Positions 1 to 8,741 of a DNA stretch of 64,000 nt are shown here, piece by piece. Every line of letters begins with the position of its first letter. Within the stretch, counting starts at the first letter, position 1. The stretch is from Desulfobacterales bacterium. GTDB lineage: Bacteria; Desulfobacterota; Desulfobacteria; Desulfobacterales; JAEINQ01. The stretch spans positions 16,171 to 80,170 of the forward strand of contig JAEINQ010000024.1 in the NCBI GenBank assembly GCA_016342285.1, read 5' to 3'. Below the pieces are notes generated by a model that was given only the letters and a program-made list of their open reading frames with translations, had not been told where the DNA came from and made no database searches. The position numbers and the translations under genes were made by a program.

Positions 1-1
1 C

Positions 2-2695
2 ATGAGGACCGAGCCGGGCAACCCAAGGGACATTCAGACCTACCGGTCCTTTTTCGAAAACGAGATCCGCCAGCATCTGGAGCGGATCGAGGGGGTGGCG
101 GATCTGTTCGTGGGCGGCGGGCGCCTGGAAGAACTTCACGTGGTGGCCGACCCGGAAAAGCTGGCTGCCTACGGGTTGACCATCGGCGCGCTGATTCGGT
201 CCTTGGCCCAGGCCAACGCCTCCGTCTCTGCCGGAATCATGGGGGTCGGCCGGCGGGATTTCCGAATTAGAACCACCGGTGAATTCAACGCCATTGATGA
301 TGTGGAACAGGTCGTCCTCAAATCCACCGGGCAAAAACGGATATTGTTAAAGGACGTGGCCCATGTCGAAAGAGGGTTTGCCAAAAAAACGTCGGCGGTG
401 CTTCACAACGGCCAGGGCGGTATGGCCATGGGTATCAAGCCCGAGCCGGGCACCAATGTGCTGGCCCTGACCGACAGGGCCTGGACGGTGATCCAGTGGC
501 TCAACCGCGAAAAGATGGCCCCCGAAAAGATTCGCTTTGAGTGGGTCTACGACCAACGGCATTATATCCGCGGTGCCATCGACCTGATCCGCCAGAATAT
601 CCTGATCGGCGGCCTGCTGGCGATTTCCATCCTTTTGTTGTTTCTGCGAAGCATCCGCTCCACGGGCGTGGTGGCCACGGCCATACCCATCAGCGTCATC
701 GGTACCTTTATTTTCATGCATGCCTTTGGCCGGAACCTCAACGTGGTCAGCCTGTCGGGCATCGCCTTTGCCGTGGGGATGCTGGTGGACAATGCCATCG
801 TGGTCATCGAGAACATCGATCGGCATCGTTCCATGGGCAAGCACCCCCTGCAGGCGGTCCACGAGGGGACCCTGGAGGTCTGGGGGGCGGTGCTGGCATC
901 GACCCTGACCACCGTGGCGGTTTTTCTTCCGGTGGTTTTTCTCCAGGAAGAGGCCGGCCAGCTCTTTCGCGACATCGCCCTGGCCGTGGTGGCCGCGGTC
1001 CTGCTCAGCCTGATCGTTTCGGTGACGGTGATTCCAGCCCTTTTCAATCTGGTCTATTCCATATCATGGTGGAAAAACCGAAAGAAGAAAAAGGGCAGCG
1101 GGCCCATCGGCCGCCTTGCAGCCGGTTTGGTCAGAGCCGTCGTTGCCGTCGTGGGTTTTTGCATACACAATTGGCGGCGCCGCCTGGTCACCATCGTTAC
1201 CTTGACCGGTCTGGCTGTTTTTGCCGTCACCAGCCTGTTGCCGAAAATGGAGTATCTGCCCCAGGGAAACCGGAATTTCGTGCTGACCCTTCTGGTGCCG
1301 CCCCCCGGGCTGTCGGTGACCGAACGCCAGCAGATCGGCGACGACGTTTTCAAAGCCGTCGGTCCCCACATGGGAAAAGACGTGGGCGGGCTTCCCGGCA
1401 TCGAGAATATGTTCTATGTCGGGGCTGATCGGATCATGCTTTTCGGGGCCATGAGCACCCATCCGGACCGGGCGGCCGAACTCATTCCATTCTTTTCCCG
1501 GCAGGTCTATTCCATTCCCGGCATGTTCGGCGTCAGCCTGCAGCCGGGCATCTTCCAGACCAGTCTGGGGAAGGGCCGAACCATTGATTTGGACATCAGC
1601 GGAGAGGACTTAAACCGTATTGTCGTTGCTGCCGGAGTCCTTTTTGGAAAGATTCGCTCCGGTATTGCCGGTGCCCAGATTCGGCCGATTCCTTCCATGG
1701 AACTGCTTTATCCGGAGGTGCGGGTGGTGCCGGACAGGGATCGGTTGGCCGCCCTGGGCATGAGCGCCCGGGAACTGGGTGAAGCGGTGGACGTACTCAT
1801 GGATGGCCGGATCATTGGTGAATTCAAACAGGAGGGAAAAAAGAAGATCGACCTGATCCTCATGTCCGGGCTGGTGGATATGGAAACCCCCGAAACCCTC
1901 TACGACACCCTTATGGTTACCCCCAGGGGCGATACCGTGCCCTTGTCGAGCCTGTCCGCGCTCAAGCGCACGGCGGGCATTACCCAGATCCGGCATCTTG
2001 AGCGCAACCGCACCATCACCCTCCAGGTCACCCCGCCCACCACCCTGCCCCTGCAGGCGGCCATGGAAACCATCGAAAATGAGATGATCGCACCGCTACG
2101 GAAAGCCGGCGCCCTGGCCGGCGTCAGCGTACGCATGAGCGGTGCGGCAGACAAGTTGACCGAAACCCGCGGCGCCCTTCAATGGAATTTTATTCTGGCG
2201 GCCATGATCGCCTACCTGCTCATGGCAGCGCTTTTCGGCAACTTCATCTATCCGCTCATTATCATGTTCACGGTCCCTCTGGCCGGGGCAGGCGGTTTCA
2301 TCGGCCTGCGCCTGCTCAACCTCTTTGTCAACCAACCCATGGATATCCTGACCATGCTCGGCTTTGTCATTCTCATCGGGGTGGTGGTCAACAATGCCAT
2401 CCTCATCGTTTACCAGGCACTGAACCATGTGCGGCACCACGCCATGGACTATCGCGAGGCGGTCCTGGAATCGGTCCGGGTCCGGTTGCGGCCCATTTAC
2501 ATGAGCGCCCTGACCAGCATTTTCGGCATGCTGCCCCTGGTCGTCTCTCCCGGGGCCGGCGCCGAGCTCTACCGCGGACTGGGCAGCGTGATTCTGGGGG
2601 GTATCGCCATATCCACCATCTTTACCGTCTTTGTGATTCCGGCCCTGCTGATGTTTGTCATTCCCATGGAGCACCGTCACTTGACGGATGCCTGA
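2..2695 (+). CDS. RND (HAE1-type) efflux permease, 5' end cut by window edge
   Basis: Inner-membrane proton-driven multidrug/solvent efflux permease. About 897 of the usual roughly 1,040 residues are present; the first transmembrane helix and start of the porter domain lie outside the window. Visible in order are the first porter half (to about residue 185), a helix block at about 195-365, a single helix near 395-415, the second porter half (about 420-720) and the last helix block (725-890). The TM4 proton-relay motif reads LVDNAIVVIEN near residue 263, an Asp-Asn pair rather than the Asp-Asp of AcrB. Membrane-fusion and outer-membrane partners would be expected upstream, off the window. Substrate cannot be told. 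The gene converges on the radical SAM gene that follows. Confidence 0.93.
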   Translation: MRTEPGNPRDIQTYRSFFENEIRQHLERIEGVADLFVGGGRLEELHVVADPEKLAAYGLTIGALIRSLAQANASVSAGIMGVGRRDFRIRTTGEFNAIDDVEQVVLKSTGQKRILLKDVAHVERGFAKKTSAVLHNGQGGMAMGIKPEPGTNVLALTDRAWTVIQWLNREKMAPEKIRFEWVYDQRHYIRGAIDLIRQNILIGGLLAISILLLFLRSIRSTGVVATAIPISVIGTFIFMHAFGRNLNVVSLSGIAFAVGMLVDNAIVVIENIDRHRSMGKHPLQAVHEGTLEVWGAVLASTLTTVAVFLPVVFLQEEAGQLFRDIALAVVAAVLLSLIVSVTVIPALFNLVYSISWWKNRKKKKGSGPIGRLAAGLVRAVVAVVGFCIHNWRRRLVTIVTLTGLAVFAVTSLLPKMEYLPQGNRNFVLTLLVPPPGLSVTERQQIGDDVFKAVGPHMGKDVGGLPGIENMFYVGADRIMLFGAMSTHPDRAAELIPFFSRQVYSIPGMFGVSLQPGIFQTSLGKGRTIDLDISGEDLNRIVVAAGVLFGKIRSGIAGAQIRPIPSMELLYPEVRVVPDRDRLAALGMSARELGEAVDVLMDGRIIGEFKQEGKKKIDLILMSGLVDMETPETLYDTLMVTPRGDTVPLSSLSALKRTAGITQIRHLERNRTITLQVTPPTTLPLQAAMETIENEMIAPLRKAGALAGVSVRMSGAADKLTETRGALQWNFILAAMIAYLLMAALFGNFIYPLIIMFTVPLAGAGGFIGLRLLNLFVNQPMDILTMLGFVILIGVVVNNAILIVYQALNHVRHHAMDYREAVLESVRVRLRPIYMSALTSIFGMLPLVVSPGAGAELYRGLGSVILGGIAISTIFTVFVIPALLMFVIPMEHRHLTDA

Positions 2696-2735
2696 AGGTG
2701 TGAGGGCCGGCCTGGGACCTGTGAAGCCCCAAAAT

Positions 2736-4154
2736 TCAGAAGTAGTTCTGCAGTCCGGGCTCGATAAACTCGTGGCCGAGAATGTCGTCGGGCAAGGGAT
2801 CTGCCGACACCTCTCCATCCGGGGCTTTTTGAAGGATGACGTTTTCAAAAGCGGCGCACTGTTCGGCGGTGATGGTTACGTCGGGGCAATGGGGCTGTCT
2901 TTCAACGTAGATTTTGGAATTCGGGGAAAGCCGGATCTCTTTGAAGGGATTGCGATAGCTCATGTGGGGGCAGAGGACCGCTTCGGCATAGCCGACCTGC
3001 AATTGAACCGTTTTGCGGTCGATCACGGGCCAGAGCGATGGGTGGAAGCGGAGCCGGTCTTTTTTTCCGGTCATTTGCCAAAGGCGGATCTCGACCCCCT
3101 GCTTGGAAAGCTGGTCTGCCTGTCGCGATATTTCTTCCGGCCCGCCCCATGCGGCAAGGGTTCGAATGAAGCCGCTTTTTGTCACGCTTTCATGGCCATT
3201 GAGAACAAATGGGGCGTTTTTCTTCCGGGCCGCGGCCCTTTGGCAGCGGTGCTTGTATACGAAAGAGCAGTAATTGACGGGCAGCCCGACGCCTTTTTCG
3301 AGGGCTTGCTGCATCAATGCCAGGGCTGTCCATTCGGATTCGAGCACCGTCGCTTTTTCACCGTGAAGATAGGTATAGTCACGGGTCATCAGTCGGGCGC
3401 GGTTATGGGGCGTCAGGCGCAGCTGATGGAGGTTGAGGTAATTGACCCCCATGGCCCGCATTTCAGGCAGCAGCGCCGCCAGTTTGTCCAGATCCTCGGG
3501 AATGGCGGGGATTTCAATGGTGACGCAAGGGATGCGGCCCACGGCCAGGGCCACTTTTTTCAGGTCGTAGGCGGCTGCGCTGATGTCGAAGCGGATTTCA
3601 TTCACCCCCACGGCTCGCAGTGCTTCGACGCGATCGGCCGTGAGCAGGGTGCCGTTGGTGTAAAGCCAGACGTGCAGGTCATCGCCCATGCGGCGGCGAA
3701 CCGCCTTGATATAGCCCAGGGTCCGGTCAAAGGTGAGCAGCGGCTCCCCGCCGCTGATGCTCACCCCGGAAAAACCGAGGCGGTGAACGAAGGTGGCATA
3801 GTCGGCGGGATTGGGAAAGGGGATACGGTTTGTCGTGGGAACGCCGATCTCCTCCTGGGACGTGGGGCAGTAAAAGCAGCGGCAATTGCACTTGCCGTTG
3901 ATGAACAGGCATGACCAGCTTCCCTGGCCGCAGAGGCGGCACCCGGGGGAGAGCGGCCCCAGGTGCGGTTTGGTTTGATGAAAGGCCTGTTCGATGCCCG
4001 AACCCATGGCGGTCAGGGCTCGGGCGCGCTTGGCTTCGAACGCCAAGGCACGATCCGGGAGTACCCACGGAAAATCATGGGCTTGTTGACCGAATTCGGC
4101 CATATTGGCTTGGATGAGCCGGGCTTGACGAGCATGGATATTCGTTTCAAGCAT
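2736..4154 (-). CDS. Radical SAM protein of unknown substrate
   Basis: A 472-residue radical S-adenosylmethionine protein. The canonical CX3CX2C cluster motif (C89, C93, C96) is in KCNCRCFYC, preceded by further cysteines (C72, C75, C82) that could bind a second cluster or zinc. A SISGGEPLL motif follows, the usual GGE SAM-binding segment, and then a TIM-barrel-like body. More cysteines lie in the C-terminal third. I chose Met at 4154 (MLETNIHARQ) because the longer reading frame starts inside a low-quality N-terminal stretch. It stands alone, convergent with the RND gene, so context does not reveal a substrate. It resembles activating-enzyme or anaerobic-maturase type radical SAM proteins, but I do not recognise a named family. 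Confidence 0.85.
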   Translation of the reverse strand: MLETNIHARQARLIQANMAEFGQQAHDFPWVLPDRALAFEAKRARALTAMGSGIEQAFHQTKPHLGPLSPGCRLCGQGSWSCLFINGKCNCRCFYCPTSQEEIGVPTTNRIPFPNPADYATFVHRLGFSGVSISGGEPLLTFDRTLGYIKAVRRRMGDDLHVWLYTNGTLLTADRVEALRAVGVNEIRFDISAAAYDLKKVALAVGRIPCVTIEIPAIPEDLDKLAALLPEMRAMGVNYLNLHQLRLTPHNRARLMTRDYTYLHGEKATVLESEWTALALMQQALEKGVGLPVNYCSFVYKHRCQRAAARKKNAPFVLNGHESVTKSGFIRTLAAWGGPEEISRQADQLSKQGVEIRLWQMTGKKDRLRFHPSLWPVIDRKTVQLQVGYAEAVLCPHMSYRNPFKEIRLSPNSKIYVERQPHCPDVTITAEQCAAFENVILQKAPDGEVSADPLPDDILGHEFIEPGLQNYF

Positions 4155-4380
4155 CGGTTGCCTTCGTCGATGGCGGCTAAATCCGACACACGCCATCGCT
4201 TTCAGTGGGCGAACCCCGAAAGGTGCCATCTTCGGGGTGAAAACAAACGGCGGCTTTCAGGACAATTTCGAATGTCCAATCCTCAATGTCGAATACCCAA
4301 GTGAGGCGTCGCCTTGCTCCGCCAATTTTTAAAAGGCTGAAACGGCAGAATACCTTACTTGAACATTGAGCATTGAAAAT

Positions 4381-4460
4381 TGGATATTGGACATTGCCCC
4401 CCCCCCTCTCTGGGGGGGAGCTTCTTGAGGCCACCCACTCTGCGGGTGGAACCTCACTGG
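4381..4460 (+). repeat. REP-like family B, copy 1
   Basis: Contains GGATATTGGACATTG, then a C-run/G-run hairpin, then TTCTTGAGGCCACCC and a CACCC-GGGTG hairpin. The same order recurs near 23.4, 24.4 and (inverted) 46.3 kb. It overlaps the stop codon of the acyl-CoA ligase gene. The rest of the 300-base gap (4155-4453) holds only short AT-rich direct repeats of the CATTGA/GATATT kind. Confidence 0.75.
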
Positions 4461-6256
4461 GCGTACAGGGCCTCAATGCGGTCGCCGAAGGCATTGTGTA
4501 CCTCGCGGCGTTTGAGCTTGAGGGTGGGGGTGAGGATGCCGTTTTCAGGTGAAAACGCCTCGGGCAGGATCAGAATTTTCTTCGGTGTTTCGTAAACGGC
4601 CATCTCCTTGCACGCGTCATTGACTTCCTGTTCGATGCGGGCGATGAGCTTGGGATGGGTGACCAGGGATTGGGGGTCTTCGGGCAGGCCCTGTTCCTTG
4701 GCCCAAGGCATGACCACCAGCCAGTCGGGCACCACGATCGCCACGTTATAGGGCTTGTTGGCGCCGTGGATCATGGCGCTGTCGATGAACATGCTCAGCT
4801 TGATGGCTTCTTCGATGTCGACCGGAAAGACGTACTTGCCGTTTTCCAGCTTGTACTGTTCTTTGATGCGGCCGGTGATATACAGGTACCCGTCCTTGTC
4901 CACCCGGCCCAGGTCGCCGGTATGCAGGCCGCCGTCTTCGCGGAGGACTTCGGCGGTGGCGTCGGGTAGGTTATGGTAACCCACCATGACATTGGGTCCG
5001 TAGGCGATGACTTCGCCTTCCTCGGCGTTGTCCAGCGCCACGGAGTGGTCGATTTTTACCGAACATCCCGGGATGGGGCGTCCCACGCTGCCGGGGCGGT
5101 TGGTTTCCGGGGTGTTGACCGTGTGGGCCGGAGAGAGTTCGGTCATGCCCCATGCCTCGCAGACCGGGATCCCGATGTCATAAAAGAATTCGGCGATCTT
5201 GGGATTGAGTGCGGCGCTGGAACTGAGCGCCATTTTCATCCGCCCGCCGAATTTCTCCCGCACCTTGCTGTAGACGATCTTGTCCACAATGGCCAGTTTC
5301 AGGTTGTTGAGCCATCCTGCGTTCCCGCCGCTGGCGCGTTTTTCCGCGGCCGCCGCAAGGCCCATGTCAAAGAGGAACTTGGCCAGCCCGCCCTGCTTTT
5401 CCATTTTGTCCTTGAGACCGGTGTAGACCTTGTTAAAGATTCGGGGCACGGCGATGAGCAGGGTCGGCCGGACCAGGGCCAGATCGTCCACAATGGTCGC
5501 AGGGCTCTCGGCAAAACCGGTCTGGCCGCCGAAATTGATCAGCATGTGGAGCTCGGCGGTCTGGCCGAAGGAGTGGGCCCAGGGAAGAAATGAAAGGGTG
5601 CGGTCGCCGGCGGAGACATAGTCGGGCAAGGTCATGGTGGCCGCCACGGCGTTGGAGGCCAGGTTGTAATGGCTCAGCAGCACCCCTTTGGGGTTTCCCG
5701 TTGTTCCGGAGGTGTAGATCAGCCCGGCAATGTCTTCTTTGGCCGGTTTGATGGCAGGCACCGGGTTGGCCTTTCCGATTCTTTCCAGTTCGGCCAGGGT
5801 GTTTTCCCCCTTCCCCTCAATGACGAAAATCTTTTCCAGCCCTTCGATTTCATCGGGGAAATCCTTGACCTTGTCGAGGATATCATCCCTGGAGACCAGC
5901 AGCACCTTAACCCCGGAATCCTCGATAATATACTTCATGATCCGCTTAAGCTCGGCTTCGTACATGGGGATGTATCGGGCGCCGAGGCCATAGGTGGCGT
6001 AGGCGGCAATGGCCCATTCGTTGCGGTTGTTGGCGATGATGCCAACCCCATCCCCCATGCCCACGCCGGCAGCGGCCAGCCCTCCCCTGAGATGATCCAC
6101 CCGCTGGGCCACATCTGCGTAGGTGATCCAGTCGTAGTCGGTTCCGGCCTGGTTCTTGGTGCCGAAGAGCTGGTTGTCCTTGAACTTTTTTACCGCGTTT
6201 TCAAAAAGGTCCACCAGATTGTCCGGGCCGCCCAGTTCCGTTGCTGCATGCGTCAT
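4454..6256 (-). CDS. Long-chain acyl-CoA ligase (AMP-forming)
   Basis: A 600-residue ANL-superfamily ligase that activates a carboxylic acid via acyl-AMP to acyl-CoA, in the bacterial FadD15/long-chain class. The P-loop-like motif YTSGTTGNPKG (A3) is followed by the A5-type motif EAWGMTELSP and the ADP-forming hinge TGDLGRVDKDGYLYITGR. A C-terminal Lys-bearing region follows GILTPTLKLKR. Start set at 6256, where GCAGGAGA precedes ATG with five bases between; the longer frame has no ribosome site. It sits head-to-tail with a second ligase gene upstream (gap about 110 bases), so the two may be co-transcribed. Substrate length is not visible, but a role in fatty or aromatic acid use is likely. 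Confidence 0.93.
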   Translation of the reverse strand: MTHAATELGGPDNLVDLFENAVKKFKDNQLFGTKNQAGTDYDWITYADVAQRVDHLRGGLAAAGVGMGDGVGIIANNRNEWAIAAYATYGLGARYIPMYEAELKRIMKYIIEDSGVKVLLVSRDDILDKVKDFPDEIEGLEKIFVIEGKGENTLAELERIGKANPVPAIKPAKEDIAGLIYTSGTTGNPKGVLLSHYNLASNAVAATMTLPDYVSAGDRTLSFLPWAHSFGQTAELHMLINFGGQTGFAESPATIVDDLALVRPTLLIAVPRIFNKVYTGLKDKMEKQGGLAKFLFDMGLAAAAEKRASGGNAGWLNNLKLAIVDKIVYSKVREKFGGRMKMALSSSAALNPKIAEFFYDIGIPVCEAWGMTELSPAHTVNTPETNRPGSVGRPIPGCSVKIDHSVALDNAEEGEVIAYGPNVMVGYHNLPDATAEVLREDGGLHTGDLGRVDKDGYLYITGRIKEQYKLENGKYVFPVDIEEAIKLSMFIDSAMIHGANKPYNVAIVVPDWLVVMPWAKEQGLPEDPQSLVTHPKLIARIEQEVNDACKEMAVYETPKKILILPEAFSPENGILTPTLKLKRREVHNAFGDRIEALYAQ

Positions 6257-6370
6257 GCCATTCTCCTGCAATGATTTAGAGGTCTGCCAATGTTGATCTT
6301 CCCGCTGCAATCTACGACAGGCGAAAATAAAAATCAATCCATCGTGGCGGCGCGATAATGCGAGCGATCT

Positions 6371-8068
6371 TCATCGAAGGGCCTTCTTGTCCACCTTGCC
6401 CACGGCGGTCAGCGGGATCTGGCCGATGAATTCGACAATCTTGGGCACCTTGTAAGGGGCCATATTCTCCCGGCAAAAGGCGATGATGTCGGCTTTGAGG
6501 CCATCTTCGCTATTTTCCCGGCCAGCCTCTGATCTCTGAACGACCGCCTTGACGATCTCACTTCCCGGCCGGTCCGGGTTAGGAAGTCCAACGATGGCGC
6601 AGAATTCCACGCCCGGGTGTTCATAGAGTTTTTCTTCCACCTCCCGGGAGAAGACCTTGAACCCGCCGACGATGAGCATATCCTTGACCCTGTCGGCGAT
6701 GGTGAAATAGCCGTCTTCGTCCATTCGGGCCACATCGCCGGTATAAAGCCATCTCTCCCCCTGGAACTCCCTGAGGGCATGGGCGGTCTCCTCGGGCTTG
6801 TTGTGATACCCTTTCATAACCTGGGGGCCGTTGGCGATGAGTTCGCCTTCTTCTCCCAAGGGGACCTCCCGGGTGCCGGTCTCCACGTCGACCAGCTTAA
6901 TCCGGGTGCTCTGGACCGGAATGCCCACGGAGCCGATCTTTTTCCGGCCGCGGAAAGGGTTCATGGTCAAAATGGGACTGGTTTCGGTCATGCCGTAGAC
7001 TTCCAGCACCTTTTCCCGGCCGACCACCTTTTCCATGGCCTGGATCGCCTCTACGGCAAAGGGGGCGGCCCCGGAGACGCAGGCCTTGGTGTTGGAAAAA
7101 TCGAGAGCGTGGAATTCGGGCGCCTCCAGAAGCATCTGATAGAGGGACGGGACGTTGGTGAGCAGGGTAGGGCGGTATTTCCCGATTTCACCGCAGATGT
7201 GTCCGGTGTTGCGCGGGTCCGGTATGAGGATCTGGGGAATTGCGGCGGCCAGGGACGCCATCCCCACCATGAGGCCCGCCAGATGAAAGAGGGGAAAGGC
7301 CGAACACATCACTTCCCGGTCCGGATGGAAATCGAGCCAGTTGAGGATCTGGGAAATATTGACGGTGATGTTCCGGTGGGTCAGTTGGGTCCCTTTGGGA
7401 AGCCCGGTGGTGCCTCCGGTGTACTGGAGCAGGCAGATGTCGTCCGGGGTAATGTCTGCCCGGGGCGGTGCGGGTTCGGCCGACGCCAGGGCATCCTTGA
7501 AGGAGACGACCGTCTTGCCCGGAATCGGGTCGAGCCTTCCACTGGGGATTTTTTTCAGGAGCTTGCCCAGAATCCGTTTGACGGCGGGCAGGTAGTCACC
7601 GATGCTGGCGGCCACGCAGATGTCCAGGCCCGAAACCTCGTTGCGGACCGCCTGGACCCGGTGCTCGTAGATGGCGTCCAGGGTCACCAGTGCCCGGGCG
7701 CCGGCATCGTTGATCTGATAGGCCATCTCCTTGGGAGTGAGAAGGGGCGAGATGCCGGTGACGACGCAGCCGGCGCGAAGGGCGCCGGTGAGGGCGATCA
7801 GATACTGGGGAATGTTGGGCAGGTTGATCCCCACGACGTCTCCCGTGCCGATGCCATTGGCGGCGAGAAAGGCGGCGAATCGGCGCGACAGCTCATCGAA
7901 CCGGCCATAGGAAAAGCTCACCCCCATGAAATACATGGCCGGCCGCTCGGGATGGCGGACCATGGCGTCTTCTAAGAGGCTGGCATAGGTGTGATCGCTG
8001 ATGGTCACTTCCGGGTCCAGTCCCGCATCGTAAGACTTCAGCCAGGGTTTTTCATCGTAGGTCGCCAT
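6371..8068 (-). CDS. AMP-dependent acyl-CoA synthetase (FadD/4-coumarate ligase type)
   Basis: A 565-residue ANL ligase. Motifs: LQYTGGTTGLPKG (A3), VYGMTETSPI (A5), YTGDVARMDEDGYFTIADR (A7/A8 hinge) and C-terminal PLTAVGKVDKKALR, which holds the catalytic lysine (A10). The layout matches long-chain fatty-acid or aryl-acid CoA ligases. Start placed at 8068 (MATYDEKPWL), where AGGAGAG precedes ATG; the N-terminal extension of the longer frame is Arg/Ser-rich and unlikely. It lies upstream of, and in the same direction as, the other ligase gene at 4.5-6.3 kb and may form a two-gene unit with it. Substrate not assignable. Confidence 0.93.
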   Translation of the reverse strand: MATYDEKPWLKSYDAGLDPEVTISDHTYASLLEDAMVRHPERPAMYFMGVSFSYGRFDELSRRFAAFLAANGIGTGDVVGINLPNIPQYLIALTGALRAGCVVTGISPLLTPKEMAYQINDAGARALVTLDAIYEHRVQAVRNEVSGLDICVAASIGDYLPAVKRILGKLLKKIPSGRLDPIPGKTVVSFKDALASAEPAPPRADITPDDICLLQYTGGTTGLPKGTQLTHRNITVNISQILNWLDFHPDREVMCSAFPLFHLAGLMVGMASLAAAIPQILIPDPRNTGHICGEIGKYRPTLLTNVPSLYQMLLEAPEFHALDFSNTKACVSGAAPFAVEAIQAMEKVVGREKVLEVYGMTETSPILTMNPFRGRKKIGSVGIPVQSTRIKLVDVETGTREVPLGEEGELIANGPQVMKGYHNKPEETAHALREFQGERWLYTGDVARMDEDGYFTIADRVKDMLIVGGFKVFSREVEEKLYEHPGVEFCAIVGLPNPDRPGSEIVKAVVQRSEAGRENSEDGLKADIIAFCRENMAPYKVPKIVEFIGQIPLTAVGKVDKKALR

Positions 8069-8445
8069 TGAAACTCTCCTATCGCTGGTGGTTTGGGATC
8101 GGTGTCCGGGACACTGTCGCGACGAGGCGGTTTTGTGCCGGTGTCGCCCATGACCCGCATCGGTCGTTTCGAATAACCAGGAAGCCGTTTTTATATCAAC
8201 GCCGGTCCGAAGCGTCTGCCGGACCATTCTTTTTATCGGTGATGTGATGTATCAGGGTGGGGCCTGTCTGTTCATCGCCTGCCGGTAGGCCGGCCGGATG
8301 GGGCGTTGTATTCCATGTTGCTGTTCCGGGACATGATTTCGACTGTCTGCTTGCCGGTATGCAATCATTGGATCTAAAACGATCAGACGATAATGCCTTA
8401 TACCAAGCCGGGCAACCTTTTTCAATTCAAAGTAGGAATCCACGT

Positions 8446-8543
8446 CTTTTAGGCAATTTAGGCATTTCGAACTGAACGCGAAGTATCGTAGCCCCTTCGA
8501 GGGGCAATCCAAAGCCTGGTCCTCCGGGCCAGGATTCTTTACC
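8446..8543 (-). repeat. REP-like family A, copy 1, with a TTTAGGCA element beside it
   Basis: Read on the minus strand: GTAAAGAATCC, a CCTGG-CCAGG stem, then GGATTGCCCC and a GGGGC stem. It is nearly the same as the copy at 42.77 kb. Next to it (8446-8475) is a TTTAGGCAATTTAGGCATTT stretch like the one at 36.8 kb. The remainder of the 8069-8741 gap shows no gene. Confidence 0.7.
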
Positions 8544-8741
8544 ATCGGGTGTTCGGTCGCCCATGGGCGAGCCGAATTCAATGCCGATCGGAAATTGACA
8601 GGACGGCGTCCTTCCGGGGTTCAATGGGCTGTTGCCCGGACGATGGTCCGGACGCCCAAATCCGGCGCTGGCCATTGACGGAACCACCCTTCATGTGCGA
8701 TTGACTTTTAATTGCATAGGAATCTTCAGGGGGGGGCTGTA

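Noticed and set aside
2688..3914. 408-codon plus-strand frame opposite the radical SAM gene
   Set aside because: The minus strand encodes a full radical SAM protein with its cysteine motif; the plus frame has no recognisable domain.
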